This document shows, piece after piece, positions 1 through 8,278 of a stretch of DNA of 10,305 bases. Each line of letters opens with the position of its first letter. The first letter of the stretch is position 1. The DNA is from Phoronis ovalis (taxonomy: Eukaryota > Phoronida > Phoronidae). The notes beneath the pieces were generated by a model that made no database searches, was not told the origin of the DNA, and was given only the letters and a program-made list of their open reading frames with translations. A program made the translations under genes and the position numbers. Location of the stretch: NCBI GenBank assembly GCA_028565635.1, contig JAOXYB010065279.1:1-10305 (forward strand). Direction: 5' to 3'.

Positions 1-935
1 TGTTCAATCTATATATCACATGATAAACTAAACTACATCATTTATGTAATATTTCGCAATCAACTGGACCTAGTAAGTCTACAATCAACATGGTAGAGTA
101 ACTAGATTCCTGTAAAATGACAGGTTCTATACTAAAAACTAAACTACATGATTTAACAATTATGTAATATTAGGCAATCAACTGAACGTACAAAGTACAC
201 CATCAATATGGTAGAAAAACTAATGGACAGTATAAATAAGCTGGAATCATTAACCAGTTACTATAGGTGTTCTGTAAAATTAAGAATACGTTTGAAACTC
301 ACCTTCGATCCATTTATAGTTATCTGTAAAACACAGAAGAAGCACATCATGAAAATAATCATTAACTTATTTGTTAAACAGTATTTGGTCATAACAAGGA
401 ATAATAGGCACAAATTGTGGAAAAACTTAGTGTATGTTATACAACAAATTGATCAGTAGATGTTTTTTCTATGTACGTCAGCAACCAAATGAAATGTTCA
501 ATCTATATATCACACAATAAACTAAACTACATCATTTGTGTAATATTACGCTTCCTTGAACCTAGTAAACATACAATCAACATGGCAGAGTAACTAGATT
601 CCTGTAAAACGGCAGGTTCTGTACTAAAAACATAACTATATGATTAATTATGTAATACTAGGCAATCAACTGAATGTGGAAAGCACACTATCAATATGGT
701 AGAAAAACTAATGCACAGTATAAATAACCAGGCTGGAATCAAAAACTAATTACTATAGGTGTATGTTCTGTAAAATGAAGAATAAGTTTGAAACTCGCCA
801 TAATACGATGCAAGTTTTCCTTTAACACAGAAGAAGAACATCATGAAAATATCCATCAACTTATTTGTTAAACAGCATTTGGTCATAATGAGGAAAAATA
901 GATACAACTTGCAAAAAGAAAATGAGTGTACATAA
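1..935. repeat. Tandem duplication, period about 494 bases
   Basis: The sequence starting at 1 (tgttcaatctatatatcaca) starts again at 495, and the two copies stay in register: the string catcatgaaaata lies at 345 and again at 839, an offset of 494 both times. The copies can be followed to about 935, with scattered substitutions and small indels. Short ORFs inside are not preserved as protein between the copies, so I read this as non-coding satellite-like or transposon-derived DNA. The left edge of the window cuts the array, so more copies may lie outside. No family is recognised. Confidence 0.85.
25..735. repeat. Nested 111-base repeat within each 494-base copy
   Basis: Inside the first long copy, a block beginning aaactaaactacat at 25 recurs at 136 (offset 111). 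Both blocks then carry a tgtaatatt..gcaatcaactg segment and an atcaa(c/t)atggtaga segment. The second long copy has the equivalent pair beginning at about 519 and 626. So there are four related sub-units in a 2 x 2 arrangement, showing that an older 111-base duplication was later copied within the 494-base duplication. The first sub-unit of each pair holds a small palindrome, cctgt..acagg near 111-126, partly kept near 601-615. Confidence 0.7.
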
Positions 936-1536
936 AAAACAGAATATTCAAAGAATGTCAGAAACCCTGGAGAGGCCCTTACCAAAAAACGTTGTAGGGA
1001 TGTGAGCCACAGGATAAAAAATGGTACCCCATAGTAAAAACTGCATTTCAATAATATATCCTATGGTTAAAGTTTACTGGCAAAAACTGTACATGGTAAA
1101 AAACATCCTAGAAATGTACAACCAATCCAAATGTAAACTTCATGTCAAAAACAACTGTACTAAAACAAATTTTTGAATATTTATAGCAAAAATTCTGGTA
1201 TCTTGAAGAAGAAAATATTCATTTAGTATACTGAGAATATACACCCACATGGTCAAAATGTAAGTGCAAAAAGCACACCCATAGTAAAAAGTGTTTCACA
1301 AAATATATAAACAAAAGGTCTGCTTTAGCAGATGGATGCACCTGATTGTTAAAGTAGTTTCCTTGGATTTGAAAGTGATCTCTCTCTCTCTCTCTACGTA
1401 TTAGGTTTCAGAATCTGGGTAAAAACAGCTTGACAACTGTAGGATCATATTTTACCCATATTTCATGGTCACCTTATAATGCCACCTTAATTTACAAATG
1501 CTAGTGTATATACATACATTAGATAAATGTACATAC
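936..1536. other. AT-rich non-coding stretch left of the last visible exon
   Basis: No convincing gene is seen. The stretch holds many short variants of a gtaaaaac or gtcaaaaac motif, for example near 1034, 1098, 1144 and 1275, and the phrase cccatagtaaaaa occurs near 1028 and 1266. This suggests decayed repeat DNA. If the gene continues to the left, part of this is its next intron. A hydrophobic minus-strand ORF here (746-1051) is not supported. Confidence 0.45.
1379..1395. repeat. (TC)n microsatellite
   Basis: About eight and a half uninterrupted TC units. This is an ordinary dinucleotide microsatellite in non-coding DNA, likely to vary in length between individuals. Confidence 0.9.
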
Positions 1537-1898
1537 CAAGACGTTCACAGAAGAATAAACTGGTCTTTGATCTTCTTCTTCATTACTAGTGGCCCATTTA
1601 TACTTCAACCCATGCTCCAGTGCCTCTGCATCTTTCTCATCAGCTTCCAGGATAAAGTGTTTCTGTTCATGATTTTTCTCCAGGGATTCCAGCAATTCTT
1701 CTACGACATCATTTGTTGTTGGATCCATTGTTGACAAATGCTCTGTTTCATATTCAGTTTTAGTACCATCAAATTTTTCAAGATTAGTAAGGAATTCAGT
1801 TTTACACGATGGTTCTTTTTCCTTCTCTCTTCTGGCATGGTATTCATGATATTCCTCAATATACTTTTTACGCAAGGGTGCATTGAGATTGTCAACAT
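1537..1898 (-). CDS. Glu/Lys-rich internal exon of the HEPN-domain gene (third visible coding exon)
   Basis: On the minus strand an acceptor (attgtttcag ending at 1899) opens a 362-base frame that ends at a good donor, TTG|GTATGT, at 1537/1536. It begins in phase 1, completing the codon left by the preceding 75-base exon as GAT (Asp), and ends in phase 0. It adds 120 full codons. The product is strongly charged: an early KKYIEEYHEYHARREKEKE stretch, a middle NLEKFDGTKTEYETEH part, and a likely helix around DVVEELLESLEKNHEQ. No known domain is recognised. If the donor is not used, translation runs eight codons further to a stop at 1519-1521. No nearby AATAAA signal follows that stop on the minus strand, so I favour splicing to an exon beyond the left edge. 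The exon is inferred from frame, phase and splice signals, not from a homolog. Confidence 0.62.
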
Positions 1899-2158
1899 CT
1901 GAAACAATTACAACTTCCAGGCATAATTACTCCTGTCACATATTTCCAATGAAAGTTTCAAGACTTTAAAAGTGTGTATTGCAATGAAACGCATTTGGGT
2001 AATCTTTAGTAATGTCGATATTCTATAGTTAGGAATGTAGTTATAGCATTTTATACCACTAATTCTAACCTTTATTTATTAGTGCATTCGGAACGCCGAT
2101 ACTTCACTATAGGAGCGCAACGTGTTACAGATACATTGTATTAGATTTGAAACATTGT

Positions 2159-2675
2159 TGTTAGGAATTCTATATTTAGCCGTCCGCTCTCACGAGCGAT
2201 GCCGCTAGGTTATAGTCCATATATGGTGTAATTTGCATAGCTCAAACCTTCTATTTCCTTATATGTATTTTACTAGAGACGTAATACTTCGAGTCTATAA
2301 ATACCAGCTAAGTGTAAAAGTTGGAGGACTTTGCGGTCGGCAGTTCGAGCAGGTGCATCAGTCTGTAGTCGTGGTCGTCTGCACTCTCCTGCCTTGGTTG
2401 TCTTATTCAGTTACGCATTATACACTAGTCGCTATTTAGTTGGCCAAAGCGTACTTAGCATATGTTTAGTTGTAATAGTTTCGTTCGCTGAATTGTACGC
2501 TACCGATTATAGTGATTCATTTTGTTGATCTTGACTGAACTGGAATTGTTCTCAATTGTGTCTTTAAAATATGAGGCTTTGCCGTATTCGACGAACCAGC
2601 GAGTCTTACATAATTTATTTACTAATTTCACTATCTGACACTTGTCGTCGTGAGGCGCACGTTACAGTATCAACA
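2159..2675 (+). mobile_element. Probable solo LTR of a retrotransposon
   Basis: A segment clearly richer in GC and CpG than its surroundings starts TGTTAGG and ends ATCAACA, giving short TGTT...AACA inverted ends about 517 bases apart, a usual LTR size. Inside, in + orientation, are an octamer-like ATTTGCAT (2233-2240), a TATA box (2296-2303), and a GC-richer stretch where transcription would begin. No primer-binding site, polypurine tract or reverse transcriptase reading frame is seen on either side, so at most this is a solo LTR. A clean target-site duplication is not visible, and the exact ends are uncertain. The alternative is an unrelated promoter-like segment. Confidence 0.38.
2296..2303 (+). 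promoter_or_regulatory. TATA box of the LTR-like segment
   Basis: TATAAATA lies in + orientation, 56 bases after an ATTTGCAT octamer, and about 30 bases before a GC-richer tract (ggtcggcagttcgagcagg, about 2334-2352) where transcription could start. It opposes the direction of the host gene, so it could in principle drive antisense intronic transcription. It is supported by motif and spacing only. Confidence 0.35.
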
Positions 2676-3049
2676 GATTTTTTAAGTAGCACACAAAACA
2701 TTTGTACTTTCAATCATATCAGTATAGTCATATCATATAAGAATTTCAAAATGCAGCATAATTTAAAATTAAATAAATACAAGAAAATATGAAAAGTAAA
2801 ATTGTACTTATTTCAATAAACAAACAGGTTACCTATGACCGTTGTATGCATAGTATCATCAGACTGATCATCACTTTCAGTAACGGAAGTTCTGAATACT
2901 TAAAAACAAAAAAACTATTAATATTATTAGGTTCCAGTTGCCAGATGTTTATTAATCCAACTAGCAATCCAGAAAGTAGTTGACTTTTTTAGAAAGGGCT
3001 TGAGATACATTGTGACACTACGTACTATTCTTTAAGGACTCAAGATACA

Positions 3050-4475
3050 AAAAATAACTGTTATTTGATTATAACTTCCTCTATTAATTTTCATCAAATG
3101 AAGAGAGAGACATATAAAAGTATACATTATTACAAAGCTTATACATTAATGTTGATGAATCCACAGGAAAATAGTTGAAAATAATTCTCATGATATGAAA
3201 AGTATCCATTATGGGTAAAAAATGTGCTTCTAAATTTTTAATTTTCAAAGAAATGTATGTCAGAAACCTTTGTACCTACAAAGCTGAAATTTCACAAATA
3301 CCCCTGGATCTACAAAGTACTTGAAACTTTGCATAAATATGAGGTATACATATATATCTACAAAATGATGTCTCAAATTTTATAAATTTTGCTTCACTTG
3401 AAAGTTATGCATTTTCAAGGCTTAAAGGTCAGCATTTTATTACTCATTTTGATCTGACCCTTAAATTTAAAAAAATATATAACTTTGAACAAAGCAAAAT
3501 GTTTAAAATCTGAGACACGTCTTGTCGATATATATGTATAGCAAATTAAAGATTCAAGTTTTTTGACTTCTATTTTTTTGAAAATTAAAATCTGAAAACC
3601 TCATTTTTTCCCAAAAATGGTCTTATTAGATTATATGACCAAATTCAAACTATTTCACATTTGTAAAGTTTAGAGTAATGTTTAATTTTTAACAATATAT
3701 ATTTTCATATTTCTGTCTCTTTATTTTAATTACTATAACATAATTAGGTTATATGTATATATGATATATATATACCTTCTTGTATCTAAAGTCCTAATAA
3801 TTTTCATCATCAAAGGAAGAGATAGACAATGTAAAAGTCATGATACATTTTTCCAAAGCTTAATATTACTTTAATGTTAGAACATCTAAAGCCGAAAGGT
3901 TTAAAATAATTCTCCTAGCATAATTAGTGCCATTTACTGAAAAAGTGTGTTTTTAGAAATTATCTTATTTAGGTCAAACATCCCTGTTCCTACAAAGCTG
4001 AAACTTTGCAAAAAATATCTACGTACAAAATGATGAATCAATTTGTTAAAAAAATTTTGCTTTGTTTAAAAGTATGAATATTCAAAAGTTTATAAGGCAG
4101 GATTTAGCCGATTTTAATCAGACCATTAAATTTAAAAAATTCATAACTTTTGATAAAAGTAAAATTTTAAAAATCTGATAAAATGTGCTGTAAAATGATG
4201 AGTATGATATAAAGCGCAATTATGCAGTTTCAAGTCTGAAAATGCAGGAGTTTGTGACCCAATTTGTTTTAAAAATAAAAAGTGGAAAAAAAATATATTG
4301 CTTTTCACCGGTCATAAGTCCAAATCCAAACTATATAACTTCAGGATTTGTAAAGTTTTGAGTGTTAACTTTTTAAAATGACTGTCACAGTGTGCTTTTA
4401 TGCATATCTCATCATTTTATTTCTAAAACATACTAGCTTAAAGTACATATACACATATTTGTATCTAGAGACCTT
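3050..4475. repeat. Two diverged tandem copies of a roughly 700-base AT-rich unit
   Basis: Matching landmarks occur in the same order in both halves. They are aattttcatca (3086 and 3799), cctacaaagctgaaa (3275 and 3989), acaaaatgatg (3360 and 4025), a gacc.ttaaatttaaaaaa block (3456 and 4121), and ttgtaaagttt (3661 and 4348). Offsets run 713, 714, 665, 665 and 687, so the second copy has lost about 49 bases in the middle. Divergence is high, so the duplication is old. A shorter internal echo, a ctacaaag...tgaaa(t/c)tt phrase, is seen near 3275 and 3309. No reading frame survives, and the family is not recognised. Confidence 0.75.
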
Positions 4476-4773
4476 AAAGGGAAATGTATCGTAAAATCAC
4501 ATAACAAAGCCGAATGTAATCAAATGTGTGAGGCACCTCAAAACAAATTAATCAGCAAGAGCTGTTAACACTGCCGGCGGTATTATAGAAACAACAGTGA
4601 GAACAACAATTTATTCCCATAACCACGGTAGCAAAATACATGTAGTTGTAAAATTTTATTAAGAAAGGTAATTAAAGCAACATTACTGTAGTAGCATCTT
4701 AACAAATTGCTTTAAGTTTAGTCAATTCAATGCATGGGCATCTTATGTTAATTTAGTATTTCCTTCCTCATTC

Positions 4774-5255
4774 ACACTGTCTTACGGCATGCAACCGGGT
4801 CCTATTCATCAATGGCTTTTCATGCTGTCAGTCCCAGTTGAAAGTCACACATTTGTATGGGATTCTGAAGTGGAATATCAAGGCAGGTACCATTTTTTTC
4901 TACCTACTTATTAGCATTTTTATGATGGTCATCCACACATGCACAGTTCGATCTTAGACATATCTACCTAAAATCCTGCATTGAAATATCTCTTGATTAA
5001 ACTGTAGTTTAAGAGTATTCATGAACCTTGTATTACCCATTTAAGATGTACAAATTAGGCATCTTTAGTCATATTTTACAATCATCTTCTCGGTTTAGAC
5101 GAAAGTATGCTTCACATTTAAAATAATATATTGTATCCTAGCTTGATACAGAGAAAAATACAAGACAGCGCATCTGCCTGATAATTTAAGTTATTGCATT
5201 TTTTACAAAAAAAATTCTAGTCGTCCCGTTTGTACGCTGTCAGTCTCAGTTGTAA
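4774..5255 (+). repeat. Left inverted arm of the foldback element
   Basis: This pairs with 6778-7261 on the opposite strand. Both of its ends carry a form of gctgtcagtcccagttg (4824-4840 and 5236-5252), which also occurs twice in the other arm. Confidence 0.75.
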
Positions 5256-5588
5256 CCCGTTACCTGTCTATGGTAAACATACTTAATAAACCTAGATGGT
5301 ATTTGTATTGGCACACCCTAGTCCGATACTGTTTACATTGAAGTAAATCTGCTAGTATCAAGAACCGCAGAAAAGATAATAATTATTATAATGAAATGTT
5401 AATTCCGATATTAATTAATAATATTATCTCTATTGGGCATGTGTCCTATTTAAAGTACGTATGCACAGATGAACATAGTCCTAATAATAGGCTCAATTAT
5501 ACAGATGTTGGTCTTAACACTTTCCTATTCAAAAACTATCATCATCTGAAATTAACAAAATGATGAAAATTCTCATATAACAATGCTC

Positions 5589-5803
5589 CAATGGTCTTAG
5601 TTTGTTATTATCAGGTGAAAAATATAAATATTTCTTGTGGCACAACATTTGATGAAGTTTAAGGAATTTTAACTTTATTTAATAAATCCGACTGTAATGG
5701 TACCTCTCGGGCATCTAAATTGATTTTCACTGAATTGCAACCGTCTAAATGTGTAGAATTGTACTTTCTTAACTAAGTTAATAATAACAAACTAAGACCA
5801 TTG
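5589..5803. mobile_element. Small hairpin (MITE-like) element with 23-base perfect inverted ends
   Basis: The first 23 bases (5589-5611, beginning caatggtcttag) are the exact reverse complement of 5781-5803, with a 169-base spacer that does not pair. Size and structure fit a miniature inverted-repeat element inserted into the centre of the larger foldback. The bases just outside the arms do not match, so no target duplication could be fixed. Confidence 0.55.
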
Positions 5804-6488
5804 TAGTATAACTTAAACTATATCAAAAATTTCATCGTATGGGTGAGTTTTTATTAAATTCGAAAAATGATACTTTTTGAACAGGAACGTGTTAGGATCA
5901 ATGCGTGGAAGATTAGGCCTATTATTAGAACAAAGATGAACATTATTGTGCAGGCTACATTTCTATCAATGAAATAAAAATCAGTCTATATCGCAAGTAA
6001 CTTAAGGCAGTTAAAATATATTTCCAGACACACGCGCTATAACTCAGAATTATCTCCGCTTTCTACATATGCACGTGCCACTAAACGTCGTTTGGTCATC
6101 TCCACAGGACTGTTGCTTGCAGTAAAGTAGGAACGAAAAGTACAAATTCCGTGCGTTCTTTTCATTTTGTACAAGTTGGAAAGTTGTTCTATGAGATCGT
6201 GTAAGTAAGAACTTACTTTTGCACGTATGGCATACTCTAACTATTTTGGCGTTATTTAGGAACAACATGTTTTCAAGAAAAAAATGGCGGATTTTATAAG
6301 AGTTATATGGAAAAAAGAATGTTACTTAAAATGGAAGAAAATAACGAAATATGCCTTATTTCTGTTATCTTCTTGAATAAACATATTAGCTAATTTTACC
6401 AAAAAATTAGATCATTTATCTTGTTGAACGCGCGGAAACTTAGTTGAAGTAGGTGTCATTTTTAGCATAGGTAAGCATACACCTATGA

Positions 6489-6498
6489 GTCACGTGAC
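6489..6498. promoter_or_regulatory. GTCACGTGAC palindromic E-box
   Basis: This perfect 10-base palindrome around CACGTG equals the consensus bound by basic helix-loop-helix-zipper factors of the USF and MITF/TFE families. It lies in the centre of the foldback element. A 7-base stem, cataggt...acctatg (6466-6487), sits just to its left. A single match may be chance, and function is unproven. Confidence 0.25.
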
Positions 6499-6777
6499 CT
6501 TTTAGCCAAAAGCAGTGAGTGTTACGTTGAAGGTCATGCAGTTCTTCACAAGCACACATTAAAATGAAAAAAATACCCTTTTTATTTATTTAGAAATAGC
6601 AAAAAAACAATTTTGCAGCGCCACCCGTGGCGAAACGTGGTAAACACCTGCCTTAAGTTACTTGTGTATTGCACTGCTGTAACTATCTATCCCGATTATC
6701 AGCATAAATATACATCTTAAAGCATATTTTCCGTTTTCATTATCTTTGCTGTTGAGCATAATAATACTATGAAGTAT

Positions 6778-7261
6778 CAGACCGGGACTGACTGCACACA
6801 ACCGGGGGACAGCTAGTGATTTTTCTGTAAAAAAACAATAACTCAAATTATCAGGCATGGATACTCGTATTTTTCTCCATATCAAGACTAAAACATATTA
6901 TTTCACTGTGAAGCATGGATTTGTCTAAACCGAGGAGATGGCTGTAAAATATGACTAAAGATGCTTAATTTGTGCATGATAAATAGGCATGGGTAGGTAC
7001 AAGATTCACAAATACTCTTAAACTGCAGTATAATCGATAGAAATGTCAATGCGAGGTTATAGTTAGATGTGCCTAAGGCCGAACTGTGCATGTGTGGACG
7101 AACGTCATAAAAATATAAATAAGTACGAAGAAAAATTGATACCCGCCTTGATACTCCACTTCAGAATCCCATACAGATGTGCGGCCTACAACCGTGACTG
7201 ACAACATGAAAAACTATTAATAAATCCATGTAGTACCTGGTTGTATGCTGTAAGACAGTGT
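6778..7261 (-). repeat. Right inverted arm of the foldback element
   Basis: This is the inverted partner of 4774-5255. Its outer end lies 24 bases inside the intron from the donor of the 75-base exon. Minus-strand ORFs within it (for example 6658-6885) are not conserved as protein in the left arm, so they are not genes. Confidence 0.75.
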
Positions 7262-7285
7262 CATTACTAATATTAACTATTTTAC

Positions 7286-7360
7286 CTGTATGTCCATTGC
7301 CAACATCCTGCATAGTAGACTGGCCATTACCATGCATCTTAATACTTTTAGCATGAGGTT
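7286..7360 (-). CDS. 75-base symmetric exon of the HEPN-domain gene (second visible coding exon)
   Basis: On the minus strand, tatgtttcag| (7361) and ACAG|GTAAAA (7286/7285) bound exactly 75 bases. The exon starts and ends in phase 1, so it can be skipped without shifting the frame. Joined to the preceding exon, the first codon becomes GAA (Glu), followed by PHAKSIKMHGNGQSTMQDVG and then NGHT. The final G begins the Asp codon completed by the next exon. The peptide is short, polar and rich in Gly, His and Gln, most likely a flexible linker after the repeat region. It is too short to be noticed as an ORF. The call rests on strong splice signals and on phase agreement with both neighbours. Confidence 0.68.
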
Positions 7361-8055
7361 CTGAAACATAAAAATTTAAGCAAACAGGTCATTTCAGGGT
7401 GAAACCAATTAATCAGCACTGCTCAATGAACTAGGTCAAAAAGAAGAAAGGGCTGTTCTGCTTTTAGCTGTATGGAGGGGAGAAATTGTTTTCAGTAAAA
7501 CATAAGAATGAGTAAGTAGCTTAAATACTATTGAAGTGCGATTATATTGTTAAGAGTAAAATGTTGAATGCATGTATTGCGAGCAGTATGCAGGTTTTCC
7601 TAGGTACTGTTAAAAGCAGGACAGTCGCATTATCTTTAATGTTTTCTGATAAAATTGGTACCAGGTCAGTTTCAGTGCACAAGCCATGTGCAGTAGCTCA
7701 AGTAGATGTACTGCAAGCCATATATAAATCTTGCCTGTACATCTTTTATTGTTCCTTGAGGAGTTTTTAAAACTTTTATGCATTTCAGCATTCTATTTCT
7801 CAGAAAATCATACACTTGGATCAGTGAGATTACTCTTGTAGTATATATTATGTTATATAGTATTACAATTACACAACTACATGAATACTGCATACAAACT
7901 ACAAGATGATCGCATTACAATTATAATCAATTCAAGACAGTTAAAAAAATTAAATATCATTTAGTTGAATTTACAAAAGTGGTAAACCTAAAATATTTCA
8001 GAATTGGTGTTCATATAACATCTGAATATCATTTCTCTGCAGTTAATATTTTTAG

Positions 8056-8128
8056 TTTTAGTCACTAACTGAACATCCTTCAGTTAATTCTAAAATAAAA
8101 ATAATTATTGTTCAACAAGTGACTAAAA
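8056..8128. repeat. Nested inverted repeats (possible cruciform)
   Basis: A perfect 8-base stem with a 5-base loop, TAACTGAA-catcc-TTCAGTTA, lies at 8066-8086. An 11-base inverted pair, ttttagtcact (8056-8066) and agtgactaaaa (8118-8128), encloses most of it and shares one base with it. It is located within the first coding intron. It may be a remnant of a small hairpin element, and no function is claimed. Confidence 0.4.
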
Positions 8129-8240
8129 ACTTCCTGGAGGCCCATCATGTATAATGTGGATAATCACACTCATTGATAAAAATGCGTGAAAAGGTTATTT
8201 TTTAGGACCAAACCAGGTGTATTAAAAGTATTTTTAAAAA

Positions 8241-8278
8241 TTAAAAATCAGAGTAGTTTATACCAGCTTGCGGCTCAC
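8241..8278 (-). other. Read-through tail of the HEPN exon (intron-retained isoform)
   Basis: If the donor at 8278 is not used, the frame continues as GEPQAGINYSDF and stops at 8241-8243, giving a 333-residue protein. No AATAAA signal is seen shortly downstream on the minus strand, and the donor is strong, so I favour splicing. An alternative short isoform cannot be excluded. A gene predictor that ignores splicing would end the CDS here. Confidence 0.4.

Larger units (their letters stand above)
4774..7261. mobile_element. Foldback-type element with long inverted arms, non-autonomous
   Basis: The sequence from 4774 inward to about 5255 matches the reverse complement of about 6778-7261. The outer ends are acactgtcttac and its complement gtaagacagtgt, both exact. 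Long matches follow, such as the tatgggattctgaagtgga run in the left arm, which occurs on the opposite strand near 7150. The arms are about 480 bases each and clearly diverged, around a centre of about 1.5 kb. A candidate 4-base target duplication, catt, lies at 4769-4772 and 7262-7265, but this is weak. No transposase-length frame is seen, so the element would have relied on enzymes supplied in trans. The superfamily cannot be named. Confidence 0.72.
1899..7285 (-). other. Large intron (about 5.4 kb) filled with repeats
   Basis: This intron is bounded by the donor ACAG|GTAAAA at 7286/7285 and the acceptor tttcag at 1899 on the minus strand, in phase 1. It contains, from left to right, an LTR-like segment, a pair of diverged tandem units, and a foldback element with a smaller hairpin element inside. 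I see no convincing extra exon in it, and the flanking exons join in frame without one. The stretch at 2676-3050 and the one at 4476-4773 are AT-rich and I see nothing in them. Confidence 0.55.
7361..8278 (-). other. Intron between the HEPN exon and the 75-base exon
   Basis: About 918 bases in phase 1, with donor AG|GTGAGC (8279/8278) and acceptor tttcag (7361). It is AT-rich with no convincing coding content. Short frames at 7531-7770 and 7672-7893 overlap on opposite strands and look like chance. A nested inverted repeat lies at 8056-8128. Confidence 0.6.

Noticed and set aside
208-459. A + strand ORF of 83 codons
   Set aside because: Lies in the 494-base duplication, and the same frame is broken in the second copy, so there is no sign of coding selection.
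746-1051. A minus strand hydrophobic ORF of 101 codons, with a possible acceptor near 1050 and donor GTAAGG near 981
   Set aside because: It overlaps the repeat, has low complexity (Phe, Tyr, Leu from poly-A/T), and the possible exon between those sites shows no domain. It could still be a next exon, but support is too thin.
1498-1734. A + strand ORF of 78 codons, hydrophobic
   Set aside because: Antisense of the Glu/Lys-rich exon. Hydrophobicity is expected when charged codons are read from the other strand.
1585-1740. A TIR-like or STAND-like domain in the Glu/Lys-rich exon
   Set aside because: A faint likeness around DVVEELLESLEKNHEQKHFI came to mind, but none of the hallmark motifs of either family can be seen.
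2143-2679. agatt at 2143-2147 and 2675-2679 as a target-site duplication for the LTR
   Set aside because: Using it forces ends TG...AAC rather than TG...CA and leaves the TGTTAGG start unexplained, so it is not reliable.
2331-2792. + strand ORFs in the LTR-like segment
   Set aside because: Short frames, one with a non-ATG start, just after a TATA box. They look like LTR leader sequence with no retroelement protein motif.
6050-6268. A minus strand ORF of 72 codons
   Set aside because: Inside the foldback centre, short, and without a recognisable motif.
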